Below, piece after piece: positions 8,307 to 17,841 of a stretch of 64,000 nucleotides of DNA; position 1 is the first letter of the stretch; each line of letters opens with the position of its first letter. The notes beneath the pieces were generated by a model. It saw only the letters and a program-made list of their open reading frames with translations. It ran no database searches and had not been told where the DNA came from. Location: assembly GCA_002245855.1 (NCBI GenBank), contig NOUX01000007.1, forward strand, positions 124,001 to 188,000. Reading direction: 5' to 3'. Position numbers and translations under genes: made by a program. The stretch is from Sphingobacterium cellulitidis (lineage in GTDB: Bacteria; Bacteroidota; Bacteroidia; Sphingobacteriales; Sphingobacteriaceae).

Positions 8307-10634
8307 TTATGAAACTTTAAAGTTAATTTTTTCACCATTTTTAATCAATGGCACCTCAGTACCCTTTTTCCCTTTAATTTTGAGATTTGTAACTTTTCCA
8401 TCCTTCCATTCAAAATCAACAGTGAAGTTACCGCGGGCTTTTAATCCAGTCACTTTCCCATCTTTCCATGCTGACGGTAAGGCAGGTAATAGGTGAATGT
8501 AGCCATCATGGCTTTGGATTAACATTTCAGCAATACCTGCTGACCCTCCAAAATTGCCATCAATTTGAAATGGAGGATGAGCACAGAACAGGTTAGGGTA
8601 AGTTCCAGCCCCAGCACCTTGATAGGTTGTACTATTCCCGAATGCAGGTTGCAAAAGCTGTCTTAATATTTCTAAGGAATGGTCTCCATCATGAAGCCTT
8701 GCCCAGAAAAGAATCTTCCAAGCCCTAGACCAACCCGTTCCTTCATCACCACGTACTTCTAATGTTTTCTTTGCGGCATCTGCCCATTCAGGACTTGTAA
8801 TTGGTGAAATAAAATTCGCCGGGTACAAGCCATATAAATGTGAAACATGGCGATGTTTAGGTTCAGTTTCTTCATAATCCTCTAACCATTCCATCACGCG
8901 TCCAGATTTGCTTACAACTACCGCTGGAGCTAATTGTTTGATATCAGATTGAAGCTGAACAGCAAACTCATCATTGAGGTTTAATATTTCATTACTCTTG
9001 ATTACAGATTCATACAGTTCTCTAACAATTTGATTATCAATTGTAGGCCCCATTACCACGGCAGCTCTCTTTCCATTAGGGAGTTTAAAACCATTTTCAG
9101 GAGAAACCGATGGAGAGGTCACCAACCATCCAGTTTTAGGATCTTTCACCATGGTAGCCTTGTAGAATACAGCAGCCTCTTTTAATACGGGATAGATTTC
9201 CTTTAAATAGGCCTCATCTTTTGTAAATTGATAATGTTCCCAAAGATGGTTACATAACCAACCAGAGGCTGTACTTGATCCCCAAGAAGCATGCTCCCCT
9301 GGAGCAGAGTATCCCCAAATATTAGTCATCATATAAACTACCCAACCTGGTGCATTATAATATGCTTTTGCTGTTTTTGTCCCCTCTTTCGCAATATTCT
9401 TAATCATTTCAATAAATGGGTTATGATATTCCGAAAGGTTACTCACTTCCACCCCCCAATGATTCATTTGCGCATTGATATTTAAATGATAATCGCCATT
9501 CCAAGGAGTTTGGATCTGATGTGCCCATAAACCTTGTAAATTAGGCGGTAGGGCCTTAGGAGTATTTGGAGAACTGCTTGAAATAGTCAGGTATCGACCA
9601 AATTGATAATATAAAGATGCCAAACCATTATCTTGACTTGGGTCATTAAAAAAAGCTTTTAATCGCTCATCCGTAGGTACGGATGCTTTAGATTCTTGGT
9701 CAGCAATTTGCAAAGATACTCGGTTAAATACAGGCTCATATTTAGCGGCATGAGCTTTCCACAACTTAGCATAACTACTTCTTTCGACCTTTGAAATTTC
9801 AGAATTTACATATTCTTCAGGGTTATGATCATAGTAACTTGTGGAGGCAGAGAATAGAACCAAGGCTTCATCTGCACCTTTCACGATGATTTGATTATCA
9901 TGATCCTTTAATGTTCCACCTTTGGCAATGACCATGAACTTAGCCGCGAATTTTATTCCACGACCACCTTTTCCATCAGGAAGACTACCATTTATGGTAA
10001 TTTCATTTCCATTGACTTTATAATTCTCAATATTTTGATCTCTATAGAAATGCATTGCAAATTCAATGGATTTCTTTTTATCGGCAGATAAGCGAACGAC
10101 CCCTACATTCTTATCAAAAGAAGTAAAATACTCTCTTTTGAAGTTGATACCGGAGTTTTTGAAACTGGTTACAGCCTTTGCTTCTCCAATATCCAACCAG
10201 CGTTTATAATCCGTTGTCTCACCTTGGTGGAAAAACAAAAAGTTCAGATAGCCAAAGTTCTGGAAACATCCATAAGGAGCTTCAGCGCCATTTCCCTGAC
10301 CAGACCCTGCACCCACACAAACGAAATTTTTATTGACAAGAGCTTCAGCAAGATCATTTTTGCCTTCAAATAATAATTTTTGAATATCTCCGACTGAATT
10401 AAATGCTTGATAATTATTTGCATCCTGAGGTGATCCAGACCACATTGAAATCTCATTCAGAACAATAGATTCATCATTGATCTTTCCATCTGGCATCATC
10501 CCAATCAAGCCATTGCCAAGGGGTAAAGTTTCTTCCCAAATCTTTGCTGGGTTTTTGTACCACAATTTTAAATCCTGCGCCAGGAGGTTTCCTGCAGTAC
10601 ACAGGCCAACCATAATTACGATTAACTTCTTCAT
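8307..10634 (-). CDS. GH95 alpha-L-fucosidase (1,2-alpha-L-fucosidase type)
   Basis: The 775-residue enzyme has a signal peptide (residues 1-19, GNLLA-Q) and the full GH95 layout. The N-terminal beta domain opens with [19 protein letters not shown], and the (alpha/alpha)6 barrel follows. Residues matching the Bifidobacterium AfcA catalytic set are present: N385 and N387 in [11 protein letters not shown], general acid E513 in SPENGF, and D692 in [11 protein letters not shown]95 enzymes remove terminal alpha-1,2-linked fucose, or in some cases galactose, by inversion. Export to the periplasm or surface is expected. Its ATG abuts the stop of the GH29 gene with no spacer, so the two are one transcription unit. 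Exact linkage preference is not readable. Confidence 0.94.
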   Translation of the reverse strand: MKKLIVIMVGLCTAGNLLAQDLKLWYKNPAKIWEETLPLGNGLIGMMPDGKINDESIVLNEISMWSGSPQDANNYQAFNSVGDIQKLLFEGKNDLAEALVNKNFVCVGAGSGQGNGAEAPYGCFQNFGYLNFLFFHQGETTDYKRWLDIGEAKAVTSFKNSGINFKREYFTSFDKNVGVVRLSADKKKSIEFAMHFYRDQNIENYKVNGNEITINGSLPDGKGGRGIKFAAKFMVIAKGGTLKDHDNQIIVKGADEALVLFSASTSYYDHNPEEYVNSEISKVERSSYAKLWKAHAAKYEPVFNRVSLQIADQESKASVPTDERLKAFFNDPSQDNGLASLYYQFGRYLTISSSSPNTPKALPPNLQGLWAHQIQTPWNGDYHLNINAQMNHWGVEVSNLSEYHNPFIEMIKNIAKEGTKTAKAYYNAPGWVVYMMTNIWGYSAPGEHASWGSSTASGWLCNHLWEHYQFTKDEAYLKEIYPVLKEAAVFYKATMVKDPKTGWLVTSPSVSPENGFKLPNGKRAAVVMGPTIDNQIVRELYESVIKSNEILNLNDEFAVQLQSDIKQLAPAVVVSKSGRVMEWLEDYEETEPKHRHVSHLYGLYPANFISPITSPEWADAAKKTLEVRGDEGTGWSRAWKILFWARLHDGDHSLEILRQLLQPAFGNSTTYQGAGAGTYPNLFCAHPPFQIDGNFGGSAGIAEMLIQSHDGYIHLLPALPSAWKDGKVTGLKARGNFTVDFEWKDGKVTNLKIKGKKGTEVPLIKNGEKINFKVS

Positions 10635-12539
10635 CTATTTTAAATAAACATCAAACTCAGCAACTGAAAACTCTTTATCATTACTTAGAATTTCCTTTGG
10701 AATAAACCTTATATAGTGCGCATCATGGGCGATATCGAAATTGATATTTTGTTCTGTGGCATTCGCTTTAATATTAGAGAACTCTCCCATTGCTACGGTC
10801 TTCCATTCCTTACCATCTTTACTAACCTGGATTTCATATTTGGTTGGAACTCCTTTAAGCTGGCGATCTTGTCGTGGCATGTATCCCAATCCTACGACAC
10901 TTTCAGTTTTAGGCAATCTGATTTCGACAAACTTTTGATTACTCAAGATGGTTTCCCAAATTGTATTATCGTCATTATCTGAAGCTTTTTTAACATTTTT
11001 ATCAGCACTGGTTATTATAATTTGATCTTTGGCAATTTTGTTGCGATCAGCACTATTAAATTTAAAATCAGATTTTGCTTCCTTGAATAAAGCAAAATCG
11101 CTAAGTGTGGGCGCTACTGGAGCAAATAGTTTTACTTTTAATTTACTAGCACGAATAGGTTTATCCAGTTTAATCAAGCGATTAGCTCCAATACTGGTAG
11201 CTTTTGCCAATGGTTGCCAATTTCCATCAGACCAAACTTCAACCTGCACACTATCAATTCTTTGCCCCAATTTGATATTTTCGCGTAATCTGATAAGGTC
11301 AAATTCCTGATCATGAGCAAGATTAATTTCAATTGCTGGGTTCAAGACATTATCGTCAGAAGCATAATAAGAGTAGCGGTCTGCGTCGAAAAGGTTATTT
11401 TCAGAGAATTTAGCACTATTAGCCCGAACGTTAGTTGCTTTAGCTTTTGCACCCGCGGCTAAATTATCGGAAAAAGTAGCTTTAATTTTTTCACCAAAAG
11501 CGGCCAATGATTTAACATCATTATCATGGAGTAATCCATTCGGCATAGGTGCAAGTCCAAGGTTCATATTTCCACCACGACCTACAGACTTCATATAAAT
11601 TTCAAATAGCTCATTTGGAGTTTTAACTTTTGCATTTTGGTCTTCATGATAAAACCATCCGGGTCTTTGCGGAACATCACACTCAGCCGGAATCCAGAAT
11701 TCACCATTGCGATCACCACCTGGGAGATTTGAATCATCGACCTCCCCTGGTACTGCTGGTTTACCTGGGGTTTTACTTTTCGGAGTCAGGGTTGCCCAGC
11801 TCGTTTCAGCTGCGAAGCCATGCTCATTGCCAACCCAACGCATATCGGGACCAACATCAGAAAAAATCATCGCCATTGGCTGCAATTTTCGTACGATTGG
11901 CCAAGTTTTTTCGGTCCATTCATAATAGGTTGTACGGTCAATGGTTCGTTTTTCATTCTTACCCCCATAATAACCATCTCCACCATTTGCTCCATCATGC
12001 CAGGATGTAAATAAAGGACCATAGTTGGACATCAGTTCGGTCAATTGCTCACGATAGGCATCTGCATAAGCTTTGGAACCATAGCGCGTATCATTTCTAT
12101 CCCATGCAGAAAGGTAAACCCCAAATTCAAGCCCATTATCATGGGAAGCCTGCATAAATTCTTTTACCATATCTCCTTTTCCATCACGCCAAGGTGAGCT
12201 TTTCACGCTATAATCGGTGGTCTTAGTGGTCCAAAGGCAAAATCCATCATGATGTTTAGCGACAGAGATCAATCCTTTGAATCCACCTGCAGCTGCCGCT
12301 TTAGCAATCTGGTTGGCATCGAATTTTGTGGGGTTAAATATTTTGGGGTCAGCATCTCCGAATCCCCATTCTTTATTTTGAAAGGTAGTAGGTGTAAAAT
12401 GAATCAAGGTATACATTTCCATTTCATGCCATTTCAATTGTCTTTCGCTGGGTAATGCGCCAAATGGTTTTGGCTCAGATTGAGCAAATGACAACAGAGG
12501 GCATAATAATGCCATGCTTAGTAGTTTAGATCTTTTCAT
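10635..12539 (-). CDS. GH29 alpha-L-fucosidase with C-terminal discoidin-like domain
   Basis: The 634-residue protein has a signal peptide (residues 1-19, LLSFA-Q) and a GH29 TIM-barrel over about residues 25-360. The predicted nucleophile is D182 in LFTSWHDGANGG, and the acid/base candidate is E286 in WIPAECDV, followed by RPGWFYHE. This arrangement fits the GH29-B group, which prefers alpha-1,3/1,4 linkages. The C-terminal part (about 370-634) looks like discoidin/F5-8C carbohydrate-binding modules, with QVEVWSDGNWQPLA and YEIQVSKDGKEWKTVA as repeats of the same fold. It is the first gene of a two-gene operon with the GH95 enzyme. The pair suggests stepwise defucosylation of a fucosylated glycan. 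No SusCD pair lies next to it. Confidence 0.93.
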   Translation of the reverse strand: MKRSKLLSMALLCPLLSFAQSEPKPFGALPSERQLKWHEMEMYTLIHFTPTTFQNKEWGFGDADPKIFNPTKFDANQIAKAAAAGGFKGLISVAKHHDGFCLWTTKTTDYSVKSSPWRDGKGDMVKEFMQASHDNGLEFGVYLSAWDRNDTRYGSKAYADAYREQLTELMSNYGPLFTSWHDGANGGDGYYGGKNEKRTIDRTTYYEWTEKTWPIVRKLQPMAMIFSDVGPDMRWVGNEHGFAAETSWATLTPKSKTPGKPAVPGEVDDSNLPGGDRNGEFWIPAECDVPQRPGWFYHEDQNAKVKTPNELFEIYMKSVGRGGNMNLGLAPMPNGLLHDNDVKSLAAFGEKIKATFSDNLAAGAKAKATNVRANSAKFSENNLFDADRYSYYASDDNVLNPAIEINLAHDQEFDLIRLRENIKLGQRIDSVQVEVWSDGNWQPLAKATSIGANRLIKLDKPIRASKLKVKLFAPVAPTLSDFALFKEAKSDFKFNSADRNKIAKDQIIITSADKNVKKASDNDDNTIWETILSNQKFVEIRLPKTESVVGLGYMPRQDRQLKGVPTKYEIQVSKDGKEWKTVAMGEFSNIKANATEQNINFDIAHDAHYIRFIPKEILSNDKEFSVAEFDVYLK

Positions 12540-12667
12540 AAAGAGTATTAATAAATTCTTAAGATACAGAAAAGCATAAATATTCAGGAATGAAATTGAG
12601 GATTAGGGGGAAAAACCCTGAAAAATATTCAATTTAAGGCGAATCAATCGATTTCGTAAAATTGTTA

Positions 12668-12732
12668 TGTAGCCAGAAAGTGCTGTCAATTCCGCTACAC
12701 CGAGAAGGATCGGGTAAAAAGCTAAAGATGTA
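12668..12732 (+). promoter_or_regulatory. Structured region upstream of metZ, possible decayed or divergent SAM-type leader
   Basis: TGTAGC (12668-12673) pairs perfectly with GCTACA (12694-12699), enclosing a small CAG/CTG hairpin and an unpaired TCAATTCC. A second hairpin CCGA/TCGG (12700-12703 and 12710-12713) follows, then AAAAAGCTAAAGATG. The order hairpin, AATTCC-like joining strand, hairpin, AAAGATG recalls the 3' half of SAM-I riboswitches. The kink-turn motif expected in the 5' half is not convincing. The downstream gene makes homocysteine, which is why the resemblance is worth recording. Confidence 0.2.
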
Positions 12733-12825
12733 ATAAAAGAGTCAAATCAAAGGTTTGCATAAATATATTTTCAAAATAAGCTTAAAATTATCTTATTGAA
12801 TTAGTGCTTTTTATTGAAAAGTGAA

Positions 12826-12833
12826 TAAATTTG
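12826..12833 (+). promoter_or_regulatory. -7 promoter box of metZ, six bases before the ATG
   Basis: TAAATTTG matches TAnnTTTG and ends 6 nt before ATG 12840. A transcript from here would have almost no leader and would exclude the folded region at 12668-12732, so a second upstream promoter would be needed for that region to act in the RNA. Confidence 0.45.
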
Positions 12834-12839
12834 TTCATC

Positions 12840-14012
12840 ATGAACAACGAACAATCCAAAATCATACGCGAGCAGGCCAAACGTTCTTCTTTAAGAGAGC
12901 ACTCTGTACCTTTATATTTAACTTCTAGTTTTATTTTTGACAGTGCTGAGCAAGGCCGAGCGGTATTTGCAGATGAAGAAGAGGCGATGGTCTATTCGAG
13001 GTATGCAAATCCGAATACAACGGAATTTATCAATAAGGTTTGTTTGATGGAGGAGGCGGAAGCCGGATTAGCATTTGCATCAGGAATGGGGGCAATTTTT
13101 GCGACCTTCGCCGGATTTATTGAACAAGGAGATCATATTGTATCATCCAGAGCCATATTTGGTTCAACCCATCAATTGTTTACTCAATTATTCCCACGTT
13201 GGGGAGTGACGACAACGTATGTAGATGCCATAAACCCAGAGGAATGGGAAAAAGCTATTCAACCGAACACTAAGTTTATATTCTTGGAGTCGCCATCTAA
13301 CCCAGGTTTGGAATTAGTAGATCTGGAATGGCTTGGCGGATTAAAGAAGAAATATCCGAATATTATTTTTGCCATTGACAATTGTTTTGCCACCCCATAT
13401 TTACAAAAACCTCTTCCTTATGGTTTTGATTTATCCATCCATTCTGCGACGAAATATATGGATGGTCAAGGTCGTGTCCTTGGAGGTGTAGTTGTAGGAA
13501 AACAGGAGTTAATTGATAAGATGATGTTTTTAATTCGTCATACTGGACCTGCAATGTCTGCATTTAACGCTTGGATTCTTTCGAAGAGTATCGAGACCTT
13601 GGGATTACGGATGGACAGACACTGTTCAAATGCGTTGGCATTAGCTGAAGAGTTGGAGAAAAACGAGGAAGTATTGGATGTGAAATACCCATTCTTATCT
13701 TCTCATCCGCAATATGAACTTGCCAAAAAACAAATGAAAGCAGGAGGAGGAATTGTGACTATCGAGGTAAAAGGTGGAAAAGAAAGAGCTTTTCAATTTC
13801 TGGACGCATTAAAGATGATTCTTTATACTTCCAATTTAGGAGATTCAAGAAGTATTGCTACGCATCCGGCATCGACAACACATTCAAAATTAACGGAGGA
13901 AGAAAGAGAAAAACTGGGAATCCGACCAGGTACTGTCAGATTATCAATTGGAATTGAGGATCAAAAAGATATCATTGAAGATATCTTACAAGCTTTAGAA
14001 GCTTCGAAATAA
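12840..14012 (+). CDS. metZ: O-succinylhomoserine sulfhydrylase (Cys/Met PLP enzyme)
   Basis: The 390-residue enzyme belongs to the Cys/Met-metabolism PLP family of fold type I. The PLP lysine is K205 in SIHSATKYMDGQGR, and the DGQGR continuation is characteristic of MetZ rather than MetB or MetC. Substrate and cofactor residues appear in YSRYANPNT and SGMGAI. It makes homocysteine directly from an acylated homoserine and sulfide, for methionine synthesis. Whether the acyl group is succinyl or acetyl cannot be decided. The frame extends to a TTG at 12831, but this lies in the promoter box TAAATTTG, so ATG 12840 is preferred. It shares a bidirectional terminator with tpx. Confidence 0.9.
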   Translation: MNNEQSKIIREQAKRSSLREHSVPLYLTSSFIFDSAEQGRAVFADEEEAMVYSRYANPNTTEFINKVCLMEEAEAGLAFASGMGAIFATFAGFIEQGDHIVSSRAIFGSTHQLFTQLFPRWGVTTTYVDAINPEEWEKAIQPNTKFIFLESPSNPGLELVDLEWLGGLKKKYPNIIFAIDNCFATPYLQKPLPYGFDLSIHSATKYMDGQGRVLGGVVVGKQELIDKMMFLIRHTGPAMSAFNAWILSKSIETLGLRMDRHCSNALALAEELEKNEEVLDVKYPFLSSHPQYELAKKQMKAGGGIVTIEVKGGKERAFQFLDALKMILYTSNLGDSRSIATHPASTTHSKLTEEEREKLGIRPGTVRLSIGIEDQKDIIEDILQALEASK

Positions 14013-14017
14013 GGAAT

Positions 14018-14047
14018 AAAAAATGGGCTTGTTAAGCCCATTTTTTT
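14018..14047. terminator. Bidirectional terminator between metZ and tpx
   Basis: A perfect 13-bp stem AAAAAATGGGCTT / AAGCCCATTTTTT (14018-14030 and 14034-14046) with a 3-nt loop carries T-runs on both strands. It serves the convergent metZ and tpx genes. Confidence 0.92.
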
Positions 14048-14070
14048 ATTGATTTAATATCTTTTTCAGC

Positions 14071-14568
14071 TTATACCGCAGCTAAAGCAGCTTCGTAATT
14101 AGGTTCTTCCGTTGTTTCAGCAACTTGTTCGGTATATTTCACTTTTCCATCTTCATCCAACACCACAACCGAACGGCTCAATAAACCTTGAAGCGGTCCG
14201 TCTGTAAATTTCACGTGATAAGCATTATTGAAGTTATCATCTTTAAAATCCGAAAGTGTTACGACATTTTCAAGACCCTCTGCAGCACAAAAACGACTTT
14301 GAGCAAAAGGAAGATCTTTAGAAATACATAAAACGACAGTATTATCTAATCCGGAAGCTTTTTCATTAAATTGACGTACTGACATTGCACAAGTTCCGGT
14401 ATCAATACTTGGAAATATATTAAGGATAACTTTCTTACCTTGAAAATCTTTCAGTGATTTTTGGGATAAATCCCCAGCTGTAAGTGTAAAATCAGGAGCT
14501 ACATCACCTACTCTAGGTAGATCTCCACTGGTATGCACTGCATTCCCTTTAAATGATACTTGAGCCAT
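14071..14568 (-). CDS. tpx: Thiol peroxidase Tpx
   Basis: The 165-residue protein is an atypical two-cysteine peroxiredoxin of the Tpx class, reducing peroxides with thioredoxin. The peroxidatic cysteine is C60 in [16 protein letters not shown] and the resolving cysteine is C94 in [12 protein letters not shown]. Both sit at the positions known for E. coli Tpx (C61 and C95). The N-terminus [18 protein letters not shown] is a family signature. It is monocistronic and convergent with metZ. It lacks a signal peptide, so it acts in the cytoplasm here. Confidence 0.97.
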   Translation of the reverse strand: MAQVSFKGNAVHTSGDLPRVGDVAPDFTLTAGDLSQKSLKDFQGKKVILNIFPSIDTGTCAMSVRQFNEKASGLDNTVVLCISKDLPFAQSRFCAAEGLENVVTLSDFKDDNFNNAYHVKFTDGPLQGLLSRSVVVLDEDGKVKYTEQVAETTEEPNYEAALAAV

Positions 14569-14762
14569 AAATAAAATTTTTATCTGTTTATATTGAAAAC
14601 CAATATACCTTATTTATGTTTTGAATAAAAACGATTGCTGCTCTTTTATCCAATCTTGACAATTATTTTATAATTAATTATCAATAAATTTATAATTATT
14701 AACAGAATTTTACTATGTTAGCATATCAAATTAAATTTGAAAAACGCTAATCAATAATTACT

Positions 14763-15983
14763 ATGAAACGATTATTACTCAGTTTGTTATTAGCTTCCCC
14801 TACCCTGCTGTTTGCACAGGGTTCTCAAGTTAATACCCAAAGTCAAAAAGCTGTGGGTATGGCCGGTGCCGGATCGGCCTTATTTATTGATGAATCATCC
14901 ATTGTTTATAACCCTGGAGCATTAGTAAAGATGGAGAATAATGGGGTACAGATAGGTGGTAGCGCCATCATGTACAGATCTGCCTTTCGAGAAGCGGGCA
15001 GTCCAGATGTTCATCATACAAAATTCCAAGTATCCCCTCCCTTCGGAGCATACGCGACTTTTGGTCCTAAAGGGGCTTGGTGGAAAGCGGGTATCGGTGT
15101 TTACACTCCATTTGGTGGTGGTGTAGACTGGGGCACAGATTGGCCTGGAAAATTCTCTTTAACTCACCTATCCATGCGTGCTATCTATATCCAACCAACA
15201 GTAAGTTTTAAACTGACTGATCAATTTAGTGTTGGTGGTGGATTTGTTTACAACATTGGTTTAGTAGATTTAGGCAGAGCACTTCCTGTATTTTATCCAG
15301 ACGGAAGTACTGGACAAGCTACCTTGAAAGGTACTGGAACAGGGATGGGATATAACCTAGGTGTTCATTACAGACTTGATGAAACATTTGCATTATCATT
15401 AAATTACCGTTCAAAAGTTATTACGAAGTTAAAAGATGGAGATGCTACATTTGAGGTCCCTGGTTCCTTGGCGGCGAATTTCCCTAACGGAAAGTTTGAT
15501 GCTGAATTACCATTACCAGCATCCTTCAACTTGGGCATCACTTTCCCATTATCTGAGAAAATTGATGCAGCGATTGACGGATCCATTATCAATTACAGTA
15601 TATACAAAGAATTGGTATTTGATTACGAAAACAACACTCCAGTGTTACAAGACACCCGCTCAGAGAAGAGATACCAAAATGCATTTTCAGGAAAAGCAGG
15701 TTTGAATTATGAGGTAAATGATAAATTAGATTTACGTTTGGGAGCTGGTTATGTTTACACACCGGTTCAAGGTAAATATGTTTATCCAGAGACTCCAGAT
15801 AATAACCGTGTGATGGCAGCAGGAGGATTAACTTATAAATTCTCACCAAACTGGCAGATGTCAGCTGCATATGTTTTCCAAAAAATATTAAAGAGAACAA
15901 CCACAAATGCAGAAACACAATTAAGAGGAACCTATGAGACCAACATTCATGCTCCTGGAATTTCAGTTTCTTATTATTGGTAG
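14763..15983 (+). CDS. FadL/OmpP1/TodX-type outer-membrane transporter
   Basis: The 406-residue protein has a signal peptide (residues 1-18, LLFA-Q) and the FadL family start GSQVNTQSQKAVGMAGAGSALFIDESSIVYNPGA, the hatch region with the conserved NPA/NPG turn. The rest is an amphipathic beta barrel ending in aromatic SVSYYW, as expected for BAM-inserted proteins. FadL homologues pass hydrophobic compounds such as long-chain fatty acids across the outer membrane. The gene lies 10 bp before a GDSL-type lipoprotein, a pairing that suggests lipid ester capture and hydrolysis. The AT-rich spacer upstream (14569-14762) holds its promoter, but I do not see a perfect -7 box. Confidence 0.92.
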   Translation: MKRLLLSLLLASPTLLFAQGSQVNTQSQKAVGMAGAGSALFIDESSIVYNPGALVKMENNGVQIGGSAIMYRSAFREAGSPDVHHTKFQVSPPFGAYATFGPKGAWWKAGIGVYTPFGGGVDWGTDWPGKFSLTHLSMRAIYIQPTVSFKLTDQFSVGGGFVYNIGLVDLGRALPVFYPDGSTGQATLKGTGTGMGYNLGVHYRLDETFALSLNYRSKVITKLKDGDATFEVPGSLAANFPNGKFDAELPLPASFNLGITFPLSEKIDAAIDGSIINYSIYKELVFDYENNTPVLQDTRSEKRYQNAFSGKAGLNYEVNDKLDLRLGAGYVYTPVQGKYVYPETPDNNRVMAAGGLTYKFSPNWQMSAAYVFQKILKRTTTNAETQLRGTYETNIHAPGISVSYYW

Positions 15984-15993
15984 GCTTTAAATT

Positions 15994-17304
15994 ATGAAAA
16001 CAATGAAAAAGAATTTCAAACTATATATCGGACTTGCCATCTTAGGATTTGCAAGTTCATGTGCACCTTCCTTGGATGAAATGGAGACCAGTAAGGGATC
16101 CGCGGATTTCTCCAAGTTTATTGCTGTAGGTAATTCGTTAACCTCAGGGTACGCGGACAATGGGCTATATTTAGAAGGTCAAAAAGTAGCATTTCCAAAT
16201 TTAATCGCGGAGCAATTAAAAGCTGTAGGCGGTGGTGAATTCACTTCCCCATTCTTTACAGAGGCACAAGCGAATGGATCGGGCTATATTCAATTAAAAT
16301 CCTTAATTGATGGCAACCCCGTAATGGAGCCAGTAACTACGAATTTAGCCATTAGAGGAGCAAATCCACTAGGCAAACCTTTATACACTAAACATACAGA
16401 TCCTATTCAAAACTTAGGAGTTCCGGGCATGCGTTTAGACATGGCTTTTGCTGAAAATATTGGAACCGTATATGGAAACCCTTATTTCGAAAGGTTATTA
16501 CCAGAAGGTACGCCTGCTAAGTTGAAATATATCGAATACGCTGTTTCTCATGAGCATACCTTTTTCACTTTTTGGTTAGGAAACAATGACGTATTGGGCT
16601 ATGCCACAAATGGTGCGGCTCCATCAGACGATCCAACCAAGAAATTATTGGATATTCCAACATTTGAATTCACCTATAATACATTTATTAATGAATTAAC
16701 AAAAGGTGGATCAAAAGGAGTTGTGGCAACAATTCCAGATGTGACGACTATTCCATTCTTTAACACAGTTACAACTGCCAGATTAAATGCAGCAGTTGAA
16801 GCAGAAACAGGAGGAGAGGCAAAAAATGTTTACATAGCAACCAAAACTGGACCTAGAGTAGCTACAGATGCAGATTTATTTATCCTGACCTTCCCTACTT
16901 CTTTATTGGGAAAACCAAATGCTCAGCAAATTCCTTACGGAGTTCATCCATTGAATCCAATTGATGATCAGTTTGTTTTGGATAAGGCCGAGATTGCTGA
17001 AGTCTCCGGAAGAGTAAAAGCATTTAACGAAAGGATTAAATCAATTGCAGAAGCGAAGCAATTAGCCGTTGCGGATGTGTATTCATTCTTGAATAAAGTG
17101 AAAGCTGGTTATAACTATAATGGTGTTCATATTTCAGCAGCCTTTATCACTGGGAATGCATTTTCATTAGATGGGGTTCACTTGACTCCTATGGGAAATG
17201 CGATTGTTGCGAATCTATTTATAGATGCCATCAACTCCAAGTATGATGCAAATGTGACTAAAGTAGATATCAGTAAATATCGAGGTGTCAAATACCCGAA
17301 TTAA
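15994..17304 (+). CDS. SGNH/GDSL hydrolase-type lipoprotein
   Basis: The 436-residue protein has a lipoprotein signal ending FASSC with lipid cysteine C23. SGNH block I is FIAVGNSLTSGY with putative catalytic S48. Block III is WLGNNDVLGY, supplying the oxyanion asparagine. Block V is SLDGVHLTPMG with D393 and H396. The family hydrolyses esters or thioesters of lipids and glycans. The length is well above a minimal 200-residue GDSL domain because of insertions. It directly follows the FadL porin gene with 10 bp between them, so the two are likely one operon acting at the outer membrane. Confidence 0.88.
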   Translation: MKTMKKNFKLYIGLAILGFASSCAPSLDEMETSKGSADFSKFIAVGNSLTSGYADNGLYLEGQKVAFPNLIAEQLKAVGGGEFTSPFFTEAQANGSGYIQLKSLIDGNPVMEPVTTNLAIRGANPLGKPLYTKHTDPIQNLGVPGMRLDMAFAENIGTVYGNPYFERLLPEGTPAKLKYIEYAVSHEHTFFTFWLGNNDVLGYATNGAAPSDDPTKKLLDIPTFEFTYNTFINELTKGGSKGVVATIPDVTTIPFFNTVTTARLNAAVEAETGGEAKNVYIATKTGPRVATDADLFILTFPTSLLGKPNAQQIPYGVHPLNPIDDQFVLDKAEIAEVSGRVKAFNERIKSIAEAKQLAVADVYSFLNKVKAGYNYNGVHISAAFITGNAFSLDGVHLTPMGNAIVANLFIDAINSKYDANVTKVDISKYRGVKYPN

Positions 17305-17310
17305 TCATAT

Positions 17311-17341
17311 AAAAAAAGCCCTCAAGTTGAGGGCTTTTTTT
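17311..17341 (+). terminator. Terminator of the FadL-SGNH operon
   Basis: A perfect 13-bp stem AAAAAAAGCCCTC / GAGGGCTTTTTTT (17311-17323 and 17329-17341) with a 5-nt loop lies 7 bp after the SGNH stop. Confidence 0.93.
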
Positions 17342-17420
17342 ATGGATTATATTTTCTACCGTGGTATGACCGACTTATTGCATGTATTTTAGTTAACTTT
17401 AAACCTATAAATCAAATAAC

Positions 17421-17837
17421 ATGAAAGTACATATTAAAAGACAGAATCAAGCAGTACATTTCGAAGGATCAAGCGAATTGAGTTCAGTAAAAGTAAATGT
17501 GGATGGACCAGAGTCAATTGGAGGAGAAGGGAAAGGAGTAAGACCTATGGAATTGGTTTTAATGGCATTAGGTTCTTGCAGTGCATTTGATTTGACTACA
17601 ATTTTACAGAAACAACGTCAGGATCTTCAGGATATGGATGTAGAGGTTGAAGGGGAGCGTCGTGAGGAAGTACCCAATATCTTCACCAAGATTCACATTT
17701 CCTTTAAACTAAAGGGCAACATTGACGAGGCCAAAGCACAAAAAGCAGCCGAATTAGCAGTAAAGAAATACTGTTCAGTACATGATATGCTTGCGAATGG
17801 CGGTATTGAAATTACCTACAGCCTACAGATCAATTAA
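17421..17837 (+). CDS. OsmC/Ohr-family peroxide-handling protein
   Basis: The 138-residue protein is of the OsmC superfamily, whose members reduce organic hydroperoxides with a pair of cysteines at the dimer interface. C53 in ALGSCSAFDL and C118 in VKKYCSVHDML take the two catalytic positions. GVRPMELVLMALGSC is the usual pre-cysteine helix. It groups with the YhfA-like OsmC proteins rather than Ohr by length and motif spacing. It is monocistronic, placed after a terminator, and its stop lies 4 bp from the stop of the convergent LacI gene. Confidence 0.9.
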   Translation: MKVHIKRQNQAVHFEGSSELSSVKVNVDGPESIGGEGKGVRPMELVLMALGSCSAFDLTTILQKQRQDLQDMDVEVEGERREEVPNIFTKIHISFKLKGNIDEAKAQKAAELAVKKYCSVHDMLANGGIEITYSLQIN

Positions 17838-17841
17838 TTTA

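Larger units (their letters stand above)
12540..12839. other. 300-bp divergent spacer with folded-RNA candidate before metZ
   Basis: This region must hold the promoters of the fucosidase operon (minus) and metZ (plus). TTCAGG (12583-12588) can pair with CCTGAA around a G-rich segment. The block 12668-12713 can fold into two stem-loops and is listed separately. The metZ -7 box lies at the right end. No gene is seen. Confidence 0.6.

Noticed and set aside
8307..12539. Complete polysaccharide utilization locus
   Set aside because: No SusCD pair or hybrid two-component regulator is next to the fucosidases, so only an enzyme operon is supported.
12681..12699. Possible tRNA T-arm (TCAATTCC context)
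   Set aside because: No acceptor stem, no anticodon arm and no CCA end could be built around it.
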